Origin: an uncultured Methylophilaceae bacterium
Lineage (GTDB): Bacteria > Pseudomonadota > Gammaproteobacteria > Burkholderiales > Methylophilaceae
NCBI GenBank assembly: GCA_903870165.1
Contig: CAIQBW010000017.1
Location: forward strand, 1 to 64,000
Direction: 5' to 3'
Length of the DNA: 64,000 bases
A program made the translations under genes and the position numbers. Positions within the stretch are counted from its first letter, which is position 1; every line of letters begins with the position of its first letter. A model generated the notes under the pieces. The model was not told where the DNA came from and searched no databases. It worked only from the letters and a program-made list of their open reading frames with translations. Below are positions 48,275 to 56,202 of the stretch, piece by piece.

Positions 48275-48865
48275 GTGACTGAGATTGTCGGGCAAACAGG
48301 CGAAAAGCCAGCAGTGATTGAACAACTAAACTTAGCGTTCGATATTGAGCAAGACCGCATGTTGTTTAAAGTGGGTTTGTCCGACAATACCGAGCTAGCG
48401 ATTTGGATTACACGTCGCATCGCTAAGTCTATTTCTGCATGGCTGCAAGGCAGCCAGGTGGAAGTTGATTCATCTATGCAAGTGCTTGTCATGAATGCAC
48501 AGGGAGGCTTGGATGCAGTTGGCACGAAGCTCATGTCAGCCTCGACGATTACGCCTGAAGCCTTAATGAAAACTTCGAACGAAAATTTAGACTTCAGCAC
48601 CCAATATCAGTCCAATCGCACCGCTAGGTTAGCGACACCTATGCTAGCAATTGCTTGCAAGGTGTTGACCGATAACACGACACAGTTTGTACTTGAGTTT
48701 AGTGCTAAGGATGGTATTAATGCGCAAATTGCTTTTAATGCCGAACTCAAGATTGCCTTTGGCAATATGTTGCAATTGGCCAGCAAAGAGGCCGTATGGG
48801 ATATTGGCGTGCAAAGTAGTCAGTTTATTGCGCCAGCAGTGACTGCATCACAGGTATTACATTAG
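48275..48865 (+). CDS. Hypothetical protein upstream of bioA
   Basis: The 196-residue protein starts with GTG behind AAGGA. I do not recognise a family. It has no signal peptide or membrane segment and contains alternating strands (RMLFKVGLSDNTELAIWITR, TTQFVLEFSAKDGINAQIAF), suggesting a mainly beta protein. Its TAG overlaps the GTG start of bioA by one base, so it is co-translated with bioA. Cytosolic location is inferred. Confidence 0.75.
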   Translation: MTEIVGQTGEKPAVIEQLNLAFDIEQDRMLFKVGLSDNTELAIWITRRIAKSISAWLQGSQVEVDSSMQVLVMNAQGGLDAVGTKLMSASTITPEALMKTSNENLDFSTQYQSNRTARLATPMLAIACKVLTDNTTQFVLEFSAKDGINAQIAFNAELKIAFGNMLQLASKEAVWDIGVQSSQFIAPAVTASQVLH

Positions 48866-50169
48866 TGAAAAATAAAGATTTGCTCAGTCGTAGCTTAAAG
48901 TCCGTGTGGCATCCATGCACACAGATGAAGGCGCACGAAACTTTACCGCTATTGCCCATTGCAAGCGGAGAAGGTGTTTGGCTAGAAGACTTTGAGGGTA
49001 AGCGTTATTTGGATGGCGTGAGCTCTTGGTGGGTGAATTTGTTTGGGCATAACGAGCCCCGCATCAAAGCTGCGATTGTTAAGCAGTTAAATACATTAGA
49101 GCATGTGATGTTGGCAGGCTTTACGCATGAGCCTGTCGTGCAATTGTCTGAAAAGTTAGGTGCGTTAACGGGCTTAGGACATTGCTTTTATGCCTCGGAT
49201 GGTGCTTCCTCCACTGAAATTGCGCTTAAGATGAGTTTTCATTATTGGCGCAACGTTGGCCAGCCAAAAAAGAATCAGTTTTTAAGTCTGCAAAATAGTT
49301 ATCACGGTGAAACCATCGGTGCTTTGTCGGTGACTGATGTCGCTATTTTCAAAGATACATATGCGCCCCTGTTACGCCAAAGTGTGCAAATGCCATCGCC
49401 GGATGCGCGTTTGGCTGAGGCTGGTGAAAGCGCGGAAGATTACGCGCGTCGGTGTGCTGATTTTTTAGAAGCTTACTTAATACAACATCATGCTGATATT
49501 GCTGCTTTTATTATTGAGCCTCTTATTCAGTGCGCTGCTGGCATGGGGATGTATCACCCAATTTATCTAAAACGTGCACGAGAGATCTGCACGCAATATC
49601 AAGTCCATTTAATTGCTGATGAAATTGCCGTTGGTTTTGGTCGTACAGGGACGATGTTTGCTTGTGAGCAGGCCAATATAACGCCAGATTTTATTTGTCT
49701 TTCAAAAGGCATCACGGGCGGCTATTTGCCATTGTCGGTCACTGTCACATCCGATGAGATTTACCAAGCTTTTTACGACGATAGTGTCGCGCGAGGTTTT
49801 TTACATTCGCATAGTTATACAGGTAATGCTTTGGCATGCAGTGCTGCTTTAGCAACATTGGCAATTTTTGAACAGGACGAAGTGCTTGCAAACAATCAAG
49901 AAAAAAAGGTTTATATCAATTCCCAAATCAGCACATGGAATGATTTGCCAATTGCCAATGTTCGAAATCAAGGCATGATTTGGGCGTTTGATACACAAAC
50001 AACAAATCCGAAATTCCAACAGCATTTTTATCAGCAGGCATTGACTGAAGGCTTGTTGCTTAGGCCAATTGGCAATACCGTTTATTGGATGCCGCCATAT
50101 ATCATTAGCCAAAAAGAAATCGATTTTATGCTGAAAACAACCAAACAAGTGGTGTTGGCATGCGTTTAA
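48865..50169 (+). CDS. bioA: Adenosylmethionine-8-amino-7-oxononanoate aminotransferase
   Basis: The 434-residue PLP enzyme uses S-adenosylmethionine to aminate 8-amino-7-oxononanoate in biotin synthesis. PLP ligands are seen: K281 in CLSKGITGG and D252 in LIADEIAVGFGRTG. GVSSWWVNLFGHNEP near residue 51 is typical of BioA. The GTG start overlaps the gene before it. The other biotin genes are not in the window. Confidence 0.96.
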   Translation: MKNKDLLSRSLKSVWHPCTQMKAHETLPLLPIASGEGVWLEDFEGKRYLDGVSSWWVNLFGHNEPRIKAAIVKQLNTLEHVMLAGFTHEPVVQLSEKLGALTGLGHCFYASDGASSTEIALKMSFHYWRNVGQPKKNQFLSLQNSYHGETIGALSVTDVAIFKDTYAPLLRQSVQMPSPDARLAEAGESAEDYARRCADFLEAYLIQHHADIAAFIIEPLIQCAAGMGMYHPIYLKRAREICTQYQVHLIADEIAVGFGRTGTMFACEQANITPDFICLSKGITGGYLPLSVTVTSDEIYQAFYDDSVARGFLHSHSYTGNALACSAALATLAIFEQDEVLANNQEKKVYINSQISTWNDLPIANVRNQGMIWAFDTQTTNPKFQQHFYQQALTEGLLLRPIGNTVYWMPPYIISQKEIDFMLKTTKQVVLACV

Positions 50170-51569
50170 TTCTTGCCGTTGTATTGGCGATTTTTTGTGA
50201 GCTTGTTTTTGCGCAAAATGTGCAATTGCCTGCGCCTGTTATTCAAGCACTTCAGGCTGAAAATGTGCCGCTAGAAAATGTCAGCATTCATGTTCAGCGT
50301 GTCGACGCACCACAAGCATTATTGAGCTATCAATCTGATGTGCCGCGCAATCCTGCATCGGTGATGAAGCTTGTTACCAGCTACGCTGCACTTGATTTGC
50401 TTGGCCCATCGTATCGCTGGCAAACTCAGTTTTATGGATTAAATCTGCCGGAACAAGGCAAGCTGCAAGGCGGGATTTGGGTGAAAGGTTCAGGTGATCC
50501 TGCCTTAAATACTCCGCATTTAGCTGAAGTGGCAAGCGAGCTACAGCAAAAATTCAATTTGAATGAAATTTGCTGTGAAATCCTTTTGGATAATAGCGCT
50601 TATGCACTACAACGTTTTGATTCGGCGAGCTTTGATGGCAAGCCTTATCGTGCTTACAACGCCCCAGCTGAAGCTTTAATGGTGAACCAGCAAGCCATTC
50701 GTTTACAGTTGATTCCGACCAACGAGAAAGTGATGGTCGTGATTTATCCAAATTGGAAATCGCTGATTAAGCGCTTTGATATTAAGCCAATTCCCGGCGA
50801 TTGTGGCGATTGGAAAAATAGTCTGCAAATCAAGCGTGAAGGCCGAGTGCTGAGCGTGCGTGGTGAATATCCTGTGAGTTGTGGCGATAAGTATTTCGAC
50901 GTGAATTGGCAAGGTGCTGAATATGTTGGGGCTCTGTTTTATAGCGCTTGGGAGCAGGCGGGCGGTCGTTGGACGCAGTTGGAAAAAACCGAAATTCGTT
51001 TGGCTGGTGTGCCAGAAAATGCTGTTTTACTGACTGAGCATACTTCGCCAACCTTAGCTGAGATGCTAAGAGAGATGAACAAAACTAGTAACAATGTGAT
51101 GGCCCGTGCTTTGTATTTAAGTTTGAGTCGTGTGAATGATGCAAACCAAGTTGCCTCAACCCTTCAAAGCGAGCAAGTGCTGAAAACTTGGTTGCAAGGC
51201 AAAGGCTTTAATTTTAGTGAGTTGGTATTAGAAAACGGCGCAGGGCTCTCACGACAAGAGCGGATTAGCGCGTCCCATTTAGGTGCATTATTGTGCGATG
51301 CTTTTCATAGCCCTGTGATGGCTGAACTTACTGCTTCATTGCCTATCTATGGGGTGGATGGTTCATTAAGTAAGCGTAAAGATGGTGGACTATATGGTCG
51401 CGCGCATCTTAAAACGGGCTCGCTTGAAAATGTCCGTAGTATTGCTGGATATCTATTGGACGCCAAAGGCCGCTATTGGTCGGTGGTGTTTATGGCGAAT
51501 GGACTAAAGGCTGACGCCACTAAGCCAGCTCAAGATGCTTTGTTAAACTGGATATACCAACAAGAATAA
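50160..51569 (+). CDS. dacB: D-alanyl-D-alanine carboxypeptidase / endopeptidase (PBP4 type)
   Basis: The 469-residue protein has a signal peptide (1-18) and all three penicillin-binding motifs: S67-V-M-K70, SNN in KTSNNVMAR, and KTG in LKTGSLENV. Such S13 family enzymes cut peptide crosslinks and trim peptidoglycan in the periplasm. It overlaps the end of bioA by 10 bases. Confidence 0.95.
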   Translation: MRLILAVVLAIFCELVFAQNVQLPAPVIQALQAENVPLENVSIHVQRVDAPQALLSYQSDVPRNPASVMKLVTSYAALDLLGPSYRWQTQFYGLNLPEQGKLQGGIWVKGSGDPALNTPHLAEVASELQQKFNLNEICCEILLDNSAYALQRFDSASFDGKPYRAYNAPAEALMVNQQAIRLQLIPTNEKVMVVIYPNWKSLIKRFDIKPIPGDCGDWKNSLQIKREGRVLSVRGEYPVSCGDKYFDVNWQGAEYVGALFYSAWEQAGGRWTQLEKTEIRLAGVPENAVLLTEHTSPTLAEMLREMNKTSNNVMARALYLSLSRVNDANQVASTLQSEQVLKTWLQGKGFNFSELVLENGAGLSRQERISASHLGALLCDAFHSPVMAELTASLPIYGVDGSLSKRKDGGLYGRAHLKTGSLENVRSIAGYLLDAKGRYWSVVFMANGLKADATKPAQDALLNWIYQQE

Positions 51570-51581
51570 ATCCTGCTTTCG

Positions 51582-51611
51582 TTGAGAAGCACCTCGCAAG
51601 TCGGGTATGAT
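51582..51611 (+). promoter_or_regulatory. Predicted promoter of the FKBP gene
   Basis: TTGAGA at 51582-51587 and TATGAT at 51606-51611 are 18 bases apart, 28 bases before the start codon. Confidence 0.5.
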
Positions 51612-51639
51612 ATTTAAGATTTTTATTTTGGAGCACAGC

Positions 51640-52098
51640 ATGAAAAAAAGTATGTTAATGGCAAGCGCTTTGATGATTGCCATGCTCGCAATGACTGGCT
51701 GTAAGGCCGATTCAAAAACATCCACTAAGGAAACTGCAATGACACAAAACGTAACAGAACTCATCAAAAAAGACACAGTGCTTGGTGAAGGCCGCGAAGC
51801 CGAAGCGGGGTTTAATGTGACCGTGCATTACACAGGTTGGTTGTACGACCCAAGTAAAGCAGATGGTAAGGGAACTAAATTTGATAGTTCGCTCGACCGT
51901 CATGAGCCTTTTGTGTTTTTCTTAGGTGGTGGTCAAGTGATTCAAGGTTGGGATGAGGGCTTTGCTGGGATGAAAGTGGGCGGTAAACGTACTTTAATTA
52001 TCCCACCAGACATGGGTTATGGCGCTCACGGTGCAGGCGGTGTGATTCCACCTAATGCGACTCTGATTTTTGATGTTGAATTGCTTGGCATTAAATAG
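51640..52098 (+). CDS. FKBP-type peptidyl-prolyl isomerase, lipoprotein
   Basis: The ATG at 51640 behind TTTGGAG gives 152 residues with a lipoprotein signal ending MTGC, so the cysteine should be lipidated after Lgt action. The FKBP domain follows ([49 protein letters not shown]). It should help fold exported proteins. A second ATG at residue 35 could give a cytosolic form, but this is unproven. Confidence 0.93.
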   Translation: MKKSMLMASALMIAMLAMTGCKADSKTSTKETAMTQNVTELIKKDTVLGEGREAEAGFNVTVHYTGWLYDPSKADGKGTKFDSSLDRHEPFVFFLGGGQVIQGWDEGFAGMKVGGKRTLIIPPDMGYGAHGAGGVIPPNATLIFDVELLGIK

Positions 52099-52133
52099 AA
52101 ATCACTTATTAAATTTTTGGCAAAGGCAGTGCA

Positions 52134-52553
52134 ATGAAAGTAAGAGTGAAATGGGTTGAAGACGTCTGTTTTATGGGCGAGACGGAAAGTAGTCATGCCG
52201 TCATTATGGATGGCTCACCAGAGATAGGCGGTCGCAATCTAGGGATGCGTCCAATGGAAATGTTGCTCGTTGGGATGGGCGGTTGCTCTTCTATCGATGT
52301 GGTGACGATTCTTAAAAAATCACGTCAACCTATTACTAATTGCGTTGCTGAAATTACAGCTGAACGTGCGGATGAAATTCCCAAAGTGTTTACTAAAATT
52401 CACGCACACTTTGTTGTGACAGGTAAGAATCTTAATCCTGTGCAGGTCGAGCGTGCAGTGAATCTGTCTGCCGAGAAGTATTGTTCAGCCTCAATTATGC
52501 TTGGAAAAGCTGCGGAAATGAGCCACAGCTTTGAGATTAAAGAGGCTGAATAG
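52134..52553 (+). CDS. OsmC family protein
   Basis: The 139-residue protein has the OsmC fold pattern, with GMRPMEMLLVGMGGCSSID holding the first cysteine and EKYCSASIMLG the second. These are the peroxidatic pair of OsmC/Ohr relatives that reduce organic peroxides. Its length and sequence fit the YhfA-like branch, whose function is less clear. It converges on the DUF2322 gene 3 bases away. Confidence 0.9.
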   Translation: MKVRVKWVEDVCFMGETESSHAVIMDGSPEIGGRNLGMRPMEMLLVGMGGCSSIDVVTILKKSRQPITNCVAEITAERADEIPKVFTKIHAHFVVTGKNLNPVQVERAVNLSAEKYCSASIMLGKAAEMSHSFEIKEAE

Positions 52554-52556
52554 TTT

Positions 52557-52880
52557 TTAGTTTGTTGCTTCGATGATTGAAACAGACAGCACGTCGCCTG
52601 TTTCAATCACTTCAAATAGTCGGTCGATATTTGGGTGCTTGCCTGGATTTTCTTCCGCATCTAGCGTGTGTTCTGCATAAATTTTTAGCCCATCTTTTGC
52701 CGCATCTTTATTAATGCTGCCCCATTTTTTGAATAAATGGTGATACACCTTTACCGAGCCTTGGCTGCCCGGTTTGTTTTCAATCACGCCTGCATTTGAC
52801 CCATCAGCTTTAGCCAATTCGATTTTTTGAATATGTTCACTGTTTTCTAACGTGGCTAAAATTTCGCTAAATTTCTTCAT
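52557..52880 (-). CDS. DUF2322 family protein
   Basis: The 107-residue protein matches a small family seen mainly in betaproteobacteria: FSEILATLENSEHI, KVYHHLFKKWGSI and the hallmark LYAEHT-like IYAEHTLDAEENPGKHPNID. Soluble, no cysteine, function unknown. It lies between coq7 and the OsmC gene. Confidence 0.87.
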   Translation of the reverse strand: MKKFSEILATLENSEHIQKIELAKADGSNAGVIENKPGSQGSVKVYHHLFKKWGSINKDAAKDGLKIYAEHTLDAEENPGKHPNIDRLFEVIETGDVLSVSIIEATN

Positions 52881-52916
52881 GTGTCTTTATTTGCACTTTC
52901 TGTTTTTGTGAGTGAT

Positions 52917-53540
52917 TTATAAATGGTAAGTGGTTGAAGTCATTACTTTAGACAAGCCTTGCATGGCGGCTTTTACTGGGCTTGGTAAATCTGCACCGCC
53001 TAAATGAATGGCTGTGGCCGCATGTTCTGCTTCGTCGGTTTTCATTTGTTCTAAGATGGCACGACTTTTATCGTCTGCTGCTGGTAACTCATCTAAATGG
53101 CGATTGAGATGGGCGCCCACTTGGCGTTCTGTTTCAGCTAAAAAGCCTAGATTCCATTTGTCGCCTAAAGCGCCAGCGACGGCACCTAATGTAAATGAGC
53201 TTGCGTACCAAATTGGGTTAAACAAGCTAGTGCGTCCACCAAGCTCATGGATACGTCTTTCGCACCAAGCCAAATGTTCCGTTTCTTCTTTTGATGCTTG
53301 CTCTAAAGCACGCACGGTCTGCGGGTTTTTAGCCGTCAGTGCTTGGCCGTTATAAAGCGCTTGGGCACATACTTCACCGCAATGGTTAATACGCATTAAA
53401 GCAGCGGCATGACGTTTTTCATCTGCGCTTAATTCGGCAGTTTGTTGAATGTTTTGGTCTGGATGCGGGCGAACACTATGGGCATTAGCCGCTAAGGTTT
53501 TAAGGCCTTTGTCGAATTCGATAATGAGTCGATCAAGCAT
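52917..53540 (-). CDS. coq7: Ubiquinone hydroxylase Coq7
   Basis: The 207-residue protein is a di-iron carboxylate monooxygenase that adds the last hydroxyl of ubiquinone. Iron ligands are seen in [10 protein letters not shown] (E56), KEETEHLAW (E86, H89) and [11 protein letters not shown] near the C-terminus. The family is present instead of UbiF in many betaproteobacteria. It implies an aerobic ubiquinone respiratory chain. Confidence 0.95.
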   Translation of the reverse strand: MLDRLIIEFDKGLKTLAANAHSVRPHPDQNIQQTAELSADEKRHAAALMRINHCGEVCAQALYNGQALTAKNPQTVRALEQASKEETEHLAWCERRIHELGGRTSLFNPIWYASSFTLGAVAGALGDKWNLGFLAETERQVGAHLNRHLDELPAADDKSRAILEQMKTDEAEHAATAIHLGGADLPSPVKAAMQGLSKVMTSTTYHL

Positions 53541-53585
53541 ATATTCACACCAGTTTTTTTAATAGTTACAGCGTTTTGATACTGC

Positions 53586-53622
53586 TATTAATGAGGGTAA
53601 GTTAGTCTTACCCTCATTAATA
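53586..53622. repeat. Perfect 16-bp hairpin between ctpA and coq7
   Basis: Bases 53586-53601 are the exact reverse complement of 53607-53622 around TTAGT. It ends 4 bases from the ctpA stop codon. Neither strand has a T run right behind it, so it is not a normal terminator. It could stabilise the 3' end of the ctpA mRNA. Confidence 0.75.
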
Positions 53623-53626
53623 TTGA

Positions 53627-55024
53627 TTACTTCTTGCTTGGCGCCAAGATGTCGATGCCTTTAAGCAAGTTAACTGCTTGCATAAATTGGTAGTCGGTTT
53701 TTGTACCAGCTTCCACAGGCGTTTTGTCTGTCGATTGTTTGTCGTCTTTTTTCACCGTAGGCGGTTTTGGCGTTTCTTTCGCTGGCGCTTCGGCTTCTTT
53801 AGGATTGGACAAGTGATTGCTTAAGTCAGCCTCACGTAAGTTCATGCCTTGCTCAGCCGTGTTCACTGTAGCATCTTCTACAACGATGTCAGGCACAATC
53901 CCTTTCGCCTGGATAGAGCGACCGTTAGGGGTAAAGTAACGCGCTGTGGTGAGTTTAATTGCTGTGCCGTTATTCATCGGTAAGATAGTTTGCACAGAGC
54001 CTTTACCAAAGCTTTGCGTACCCATAATCACTGCGCGTTTGTGGTCTTGCAATGCGCCAGAAACAATTTCTGAGGCAGAAGCTGAACCGCCGTTAATCAA
54101 CACCACCATTGGCACTGTCTTAATATCGGCAGGCAAGTCTTTTAAGAAGTCTCCAGCTTCACCACCACGAGCGTAGTTAGAAGCGTTTGCAGTTAAGCGC
54201 ATTTTTGCGTCTTCTGTTCGACCCTCTGTGTAAACAACAAGCGCGTCTTTAGGAACAAACGCTGAAGTAATGCCCACAGCTGCAGTAATTAAGCCGCCTG
54301 GATTGTTACGTAAATCCAATACCAAGCCTTTCAATGGGCCTTTATTTTGCTCTCGAAGTGCTTTAATTGCTTTTGCTAAATCTTCAGCTGAGTGTTCTTG
54401 GAATTGCGTTACACGTAAGTATGCGTAGCCTGGCTCAGGTAATTTGTATTTAACACTTTGTGTTTTGATAATCGCACGAACCAAAGTGATGTAAAGCGGT
54501 TTGTTTTCGCCTTTACGCAAAATAGTAAGTTTGATTGCGGTGTTTGGTTTGCCGCGCATGATTTTGACTGCATCATTGAGTGTCATGCCTTTAACTAACT
54601 TGTCATCCAATTGCATAATGAGGTCGCCAGTTTTAACACCAGCTTTGAATGCAGGTGAGTCTTCAATAGGAGAGATGACTTTGACTAAGCCATCTTCCAT
54701 GCCAACTTCAATCCCAAGCCCGCCAAACTCGCCCTGTGTGCCTGCTTGAAGGTCTTTGAAGCCTTCCACATCCAAAAATGATGAGTGTGGGTCTAAGCCT
54801 GTTAACATCCCATTGATGGCTTCGTTAATCAGTTTCTTGTCTTCAACTGTCTCAACATAATCACTTTTAATTTTGCCGTAAACTTCAGCAAAGGTGCGTA
54901 ATTCATCTAGCGGCAATTGTGGCTTGGCTTCTTTTTCCGCTACCGCTGGATAGTTAAGGCTAAGTGTCACGCCTAAAACGGCACCAATGACAACTAAGCT
55001 GATTTTTTCAAATTTTGTACGCAT
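53627..55024 (-). CDS. ctpA: C-terminal processing peptidase (S41 family)
   Basis: The 465-residue protein has an N-terminal signal or anchor (LVVIGAVLGVTLSLNYPAVA), a PDZ domain (about 95-180, with GIEVGMEDGLVKVISPI) and the S41 protease domain. The catalytic serine is in GGSASASEI (about 316-318) and the lysine in GTQSFGKG (K341). It cuts periplasmic proteins near their C-termini. The tail is rich in K, P and T. Confidence 0.95.
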   Translation of the reverse strand: MRTKFEKISLVVIGAVLGVTLSLNYPAVAEKEAKPQLPLDELRTFAEVYGKIKSDYVETVEDKKLINEAINGMLTGLDPHSSFLDVEGFKDLQAGTQGEFGGLGIEVGMEDGLVKVISPIEDSPAFKAGVKTGDLIMQLDDKLVKGMTLNDAVKIMRGKPNTAIKLTILRKGENKPLYITLVRAIIKTQSVKYKLPEPGYAYLRVTQFQEHSAEDLAKAIKALREQNKGPLKGLVLDLRNNPGGLITAAVGITSAFVPKDALVVYTEGRTEDAKMRLTANASNYARGGEAGDFLKDLPADIKTVPMVVLINGGSASASEIVSGALQDHKRAVIMGTQSFGKGSVQTILPMNNGTAIKLTTARYFTPNGRSIQAKGIVPDIVVEDATVNTAEQGMNLREADLSNHLSNPKEAEAPAKETPKPPTVKKDDKQSTDKTPVEAGTKTDYQFMQAVNLLKGIDILAPSKK

Positions 55025-55168
55025 GAAATAAAAATTCCTTCACTGACTTTTAAATGGCTCATTCCCTAAAGGGAAATTAAAAATGATGGTTAAGATAATA
55101 TCGTGTTGCGCTGTTTAAACCAATTGAAATAACATATCTTCAGTTACTTTCTAGTCCATAAAGGTCAC

Positions 55169-55459
55169 ATGAGCGCACACATTAATAAGCTTGAAATCGA
55201 ATATTGCACCCAATGTCATTGGTTATTACGTGCCACATGGATGGCACAAGAGCTTTTAACCACCTTCAACACAGACATCACAAGTCTTGCGCTAGTTCCT
55301 GGTACTGGCGGTATTTTTGAAGTGCGCCTAAATGGTGCTGTGATTTTTTCTCGGAAAGAAGTAGGGCGCTTCCCTGAGTCTAAAGAGCTTAAACAATTGG
55401 TTCGTGATGTGATTGATCCTGAAAGACCACTGGGACATAGCGACCGTAAACCAGAATAA
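55169..55459 (+). CDS. SelT/SelW/SelH (Rdx) family protein
   Basis: The 96-residue protein has the Rdx family pattern: IEYCTQCHWLLRATWMAQEL with C13-T-Q-C16, GTGGIFEVRLNGAVIF, and GRFPESKELKQLVRD. Animal and some bacterial relatives carry selenocysteine in place of the second cysteine; here it is an ordinary cysteine. A redox role is likely but no partner is known. It converges on the NlpC/P60 gene with one base between stops. Confidence 0.9.
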   Translation: MSAHINKLEIEYCTQCHWLLRATWMAQELLTTFNTDITSLALVPGTGGIFEVRLNGAVIFSRKEVGRFPESKELKQLVRDVIDPERPLGHSDRKPE

Positions 55460-55460
55460 T

Positions 55461-56063
55461 TTATTTGGTTGGTGATTTGTTAGGCAGGTTTGCAATGTCC
55501 GTGTTAGCAAGCTCTTTCGCATCAACACGGCGGGCACCAGTAAATCTTTTTGACCAGTAGCTATCATTCATATCTGCAACGCTTATGCTACTGCCTGCAC
55601 TTGGTGCGTGAATGAAGCGATTATTGCCCACATAAATACCCACATGGGAATACACAGATTTCATGGTGTTAAAAAATACCAAGTCGCCTGGTTGTAACTC
55701 TGTCTCGCTGACTTTTTTACCAACTTGGCTCATGGCACTTGCGCCATGTGGCAAGGTTAAATTAGCGGCTTCTTGAAACACATAGCGCACAAAACCACTG
55801 CAATCAAAACCAGAGTCAGGGTTAATGCCACCGTATTTGTACTTCACCCCGGTTTGGCTAAGTGCTCGCAAAATAATTTCTTGCGCAGTGCTCGCCCATG
55901 AGCTGCTGGACTCATTTTCTGGGGCAGTTTTTGGAGTGGTTGAAGCCTCATCACTCGTTTGTGAGAGGAATGGTAAATCAAATGCCAAGGCGTAATTGGC
56001 CCCGCCCAGGAATAAGCAGAATGTTGCGGCTAATGAGATTTTTCTCAAATTTATCATTGGCAT
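55461..56063 (-). CDS. NlpC/P60 (C40) family cell wall hydrolase
   Basis: The 200-residue protein has an N-terminal signal peptide (about 1-28) and a C-terminal NlpC/P60 domain. The catalytic set is complete: C88 in FDCSGFVRYVF, H140 in YSHVGIYVGN and H152 in FIHAPS. It should cut the peptide part of peptidoglycan in the periplasm. A second ATG two codons in is an alternative start. Confidence 0.93.
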   Translation of the reverse strand: MPMINLRKISLAATFCLFLGGANYALAFDLPFLSQTSDEASTTPKTAPENESSSSWASTAQEIILRALSQTGVKYKYGGINPDSGFDCSGFVRYVFQEAANLTLPHGASAMSQVGKKVSETELQPGDLVFFNTMKSVYSHVGIYVGNNRFIHAPSAGSSISVADMNDSYWSKRFTGARRVDAKELANTDIANLPNKSPTK

Positions 56064-56202
56064 ATTATAATGCCTACATTAAATTTTTCCTATTAAAACT
56101 GCTATTTTAGCCTACGTTTATACAGCTACTTTTGAAAATCACATAGCTGAAGCTAAACCCGATAAATGCTATAGTGCGAGCATTGTTTCTAGCGCTTATT
56201 AC

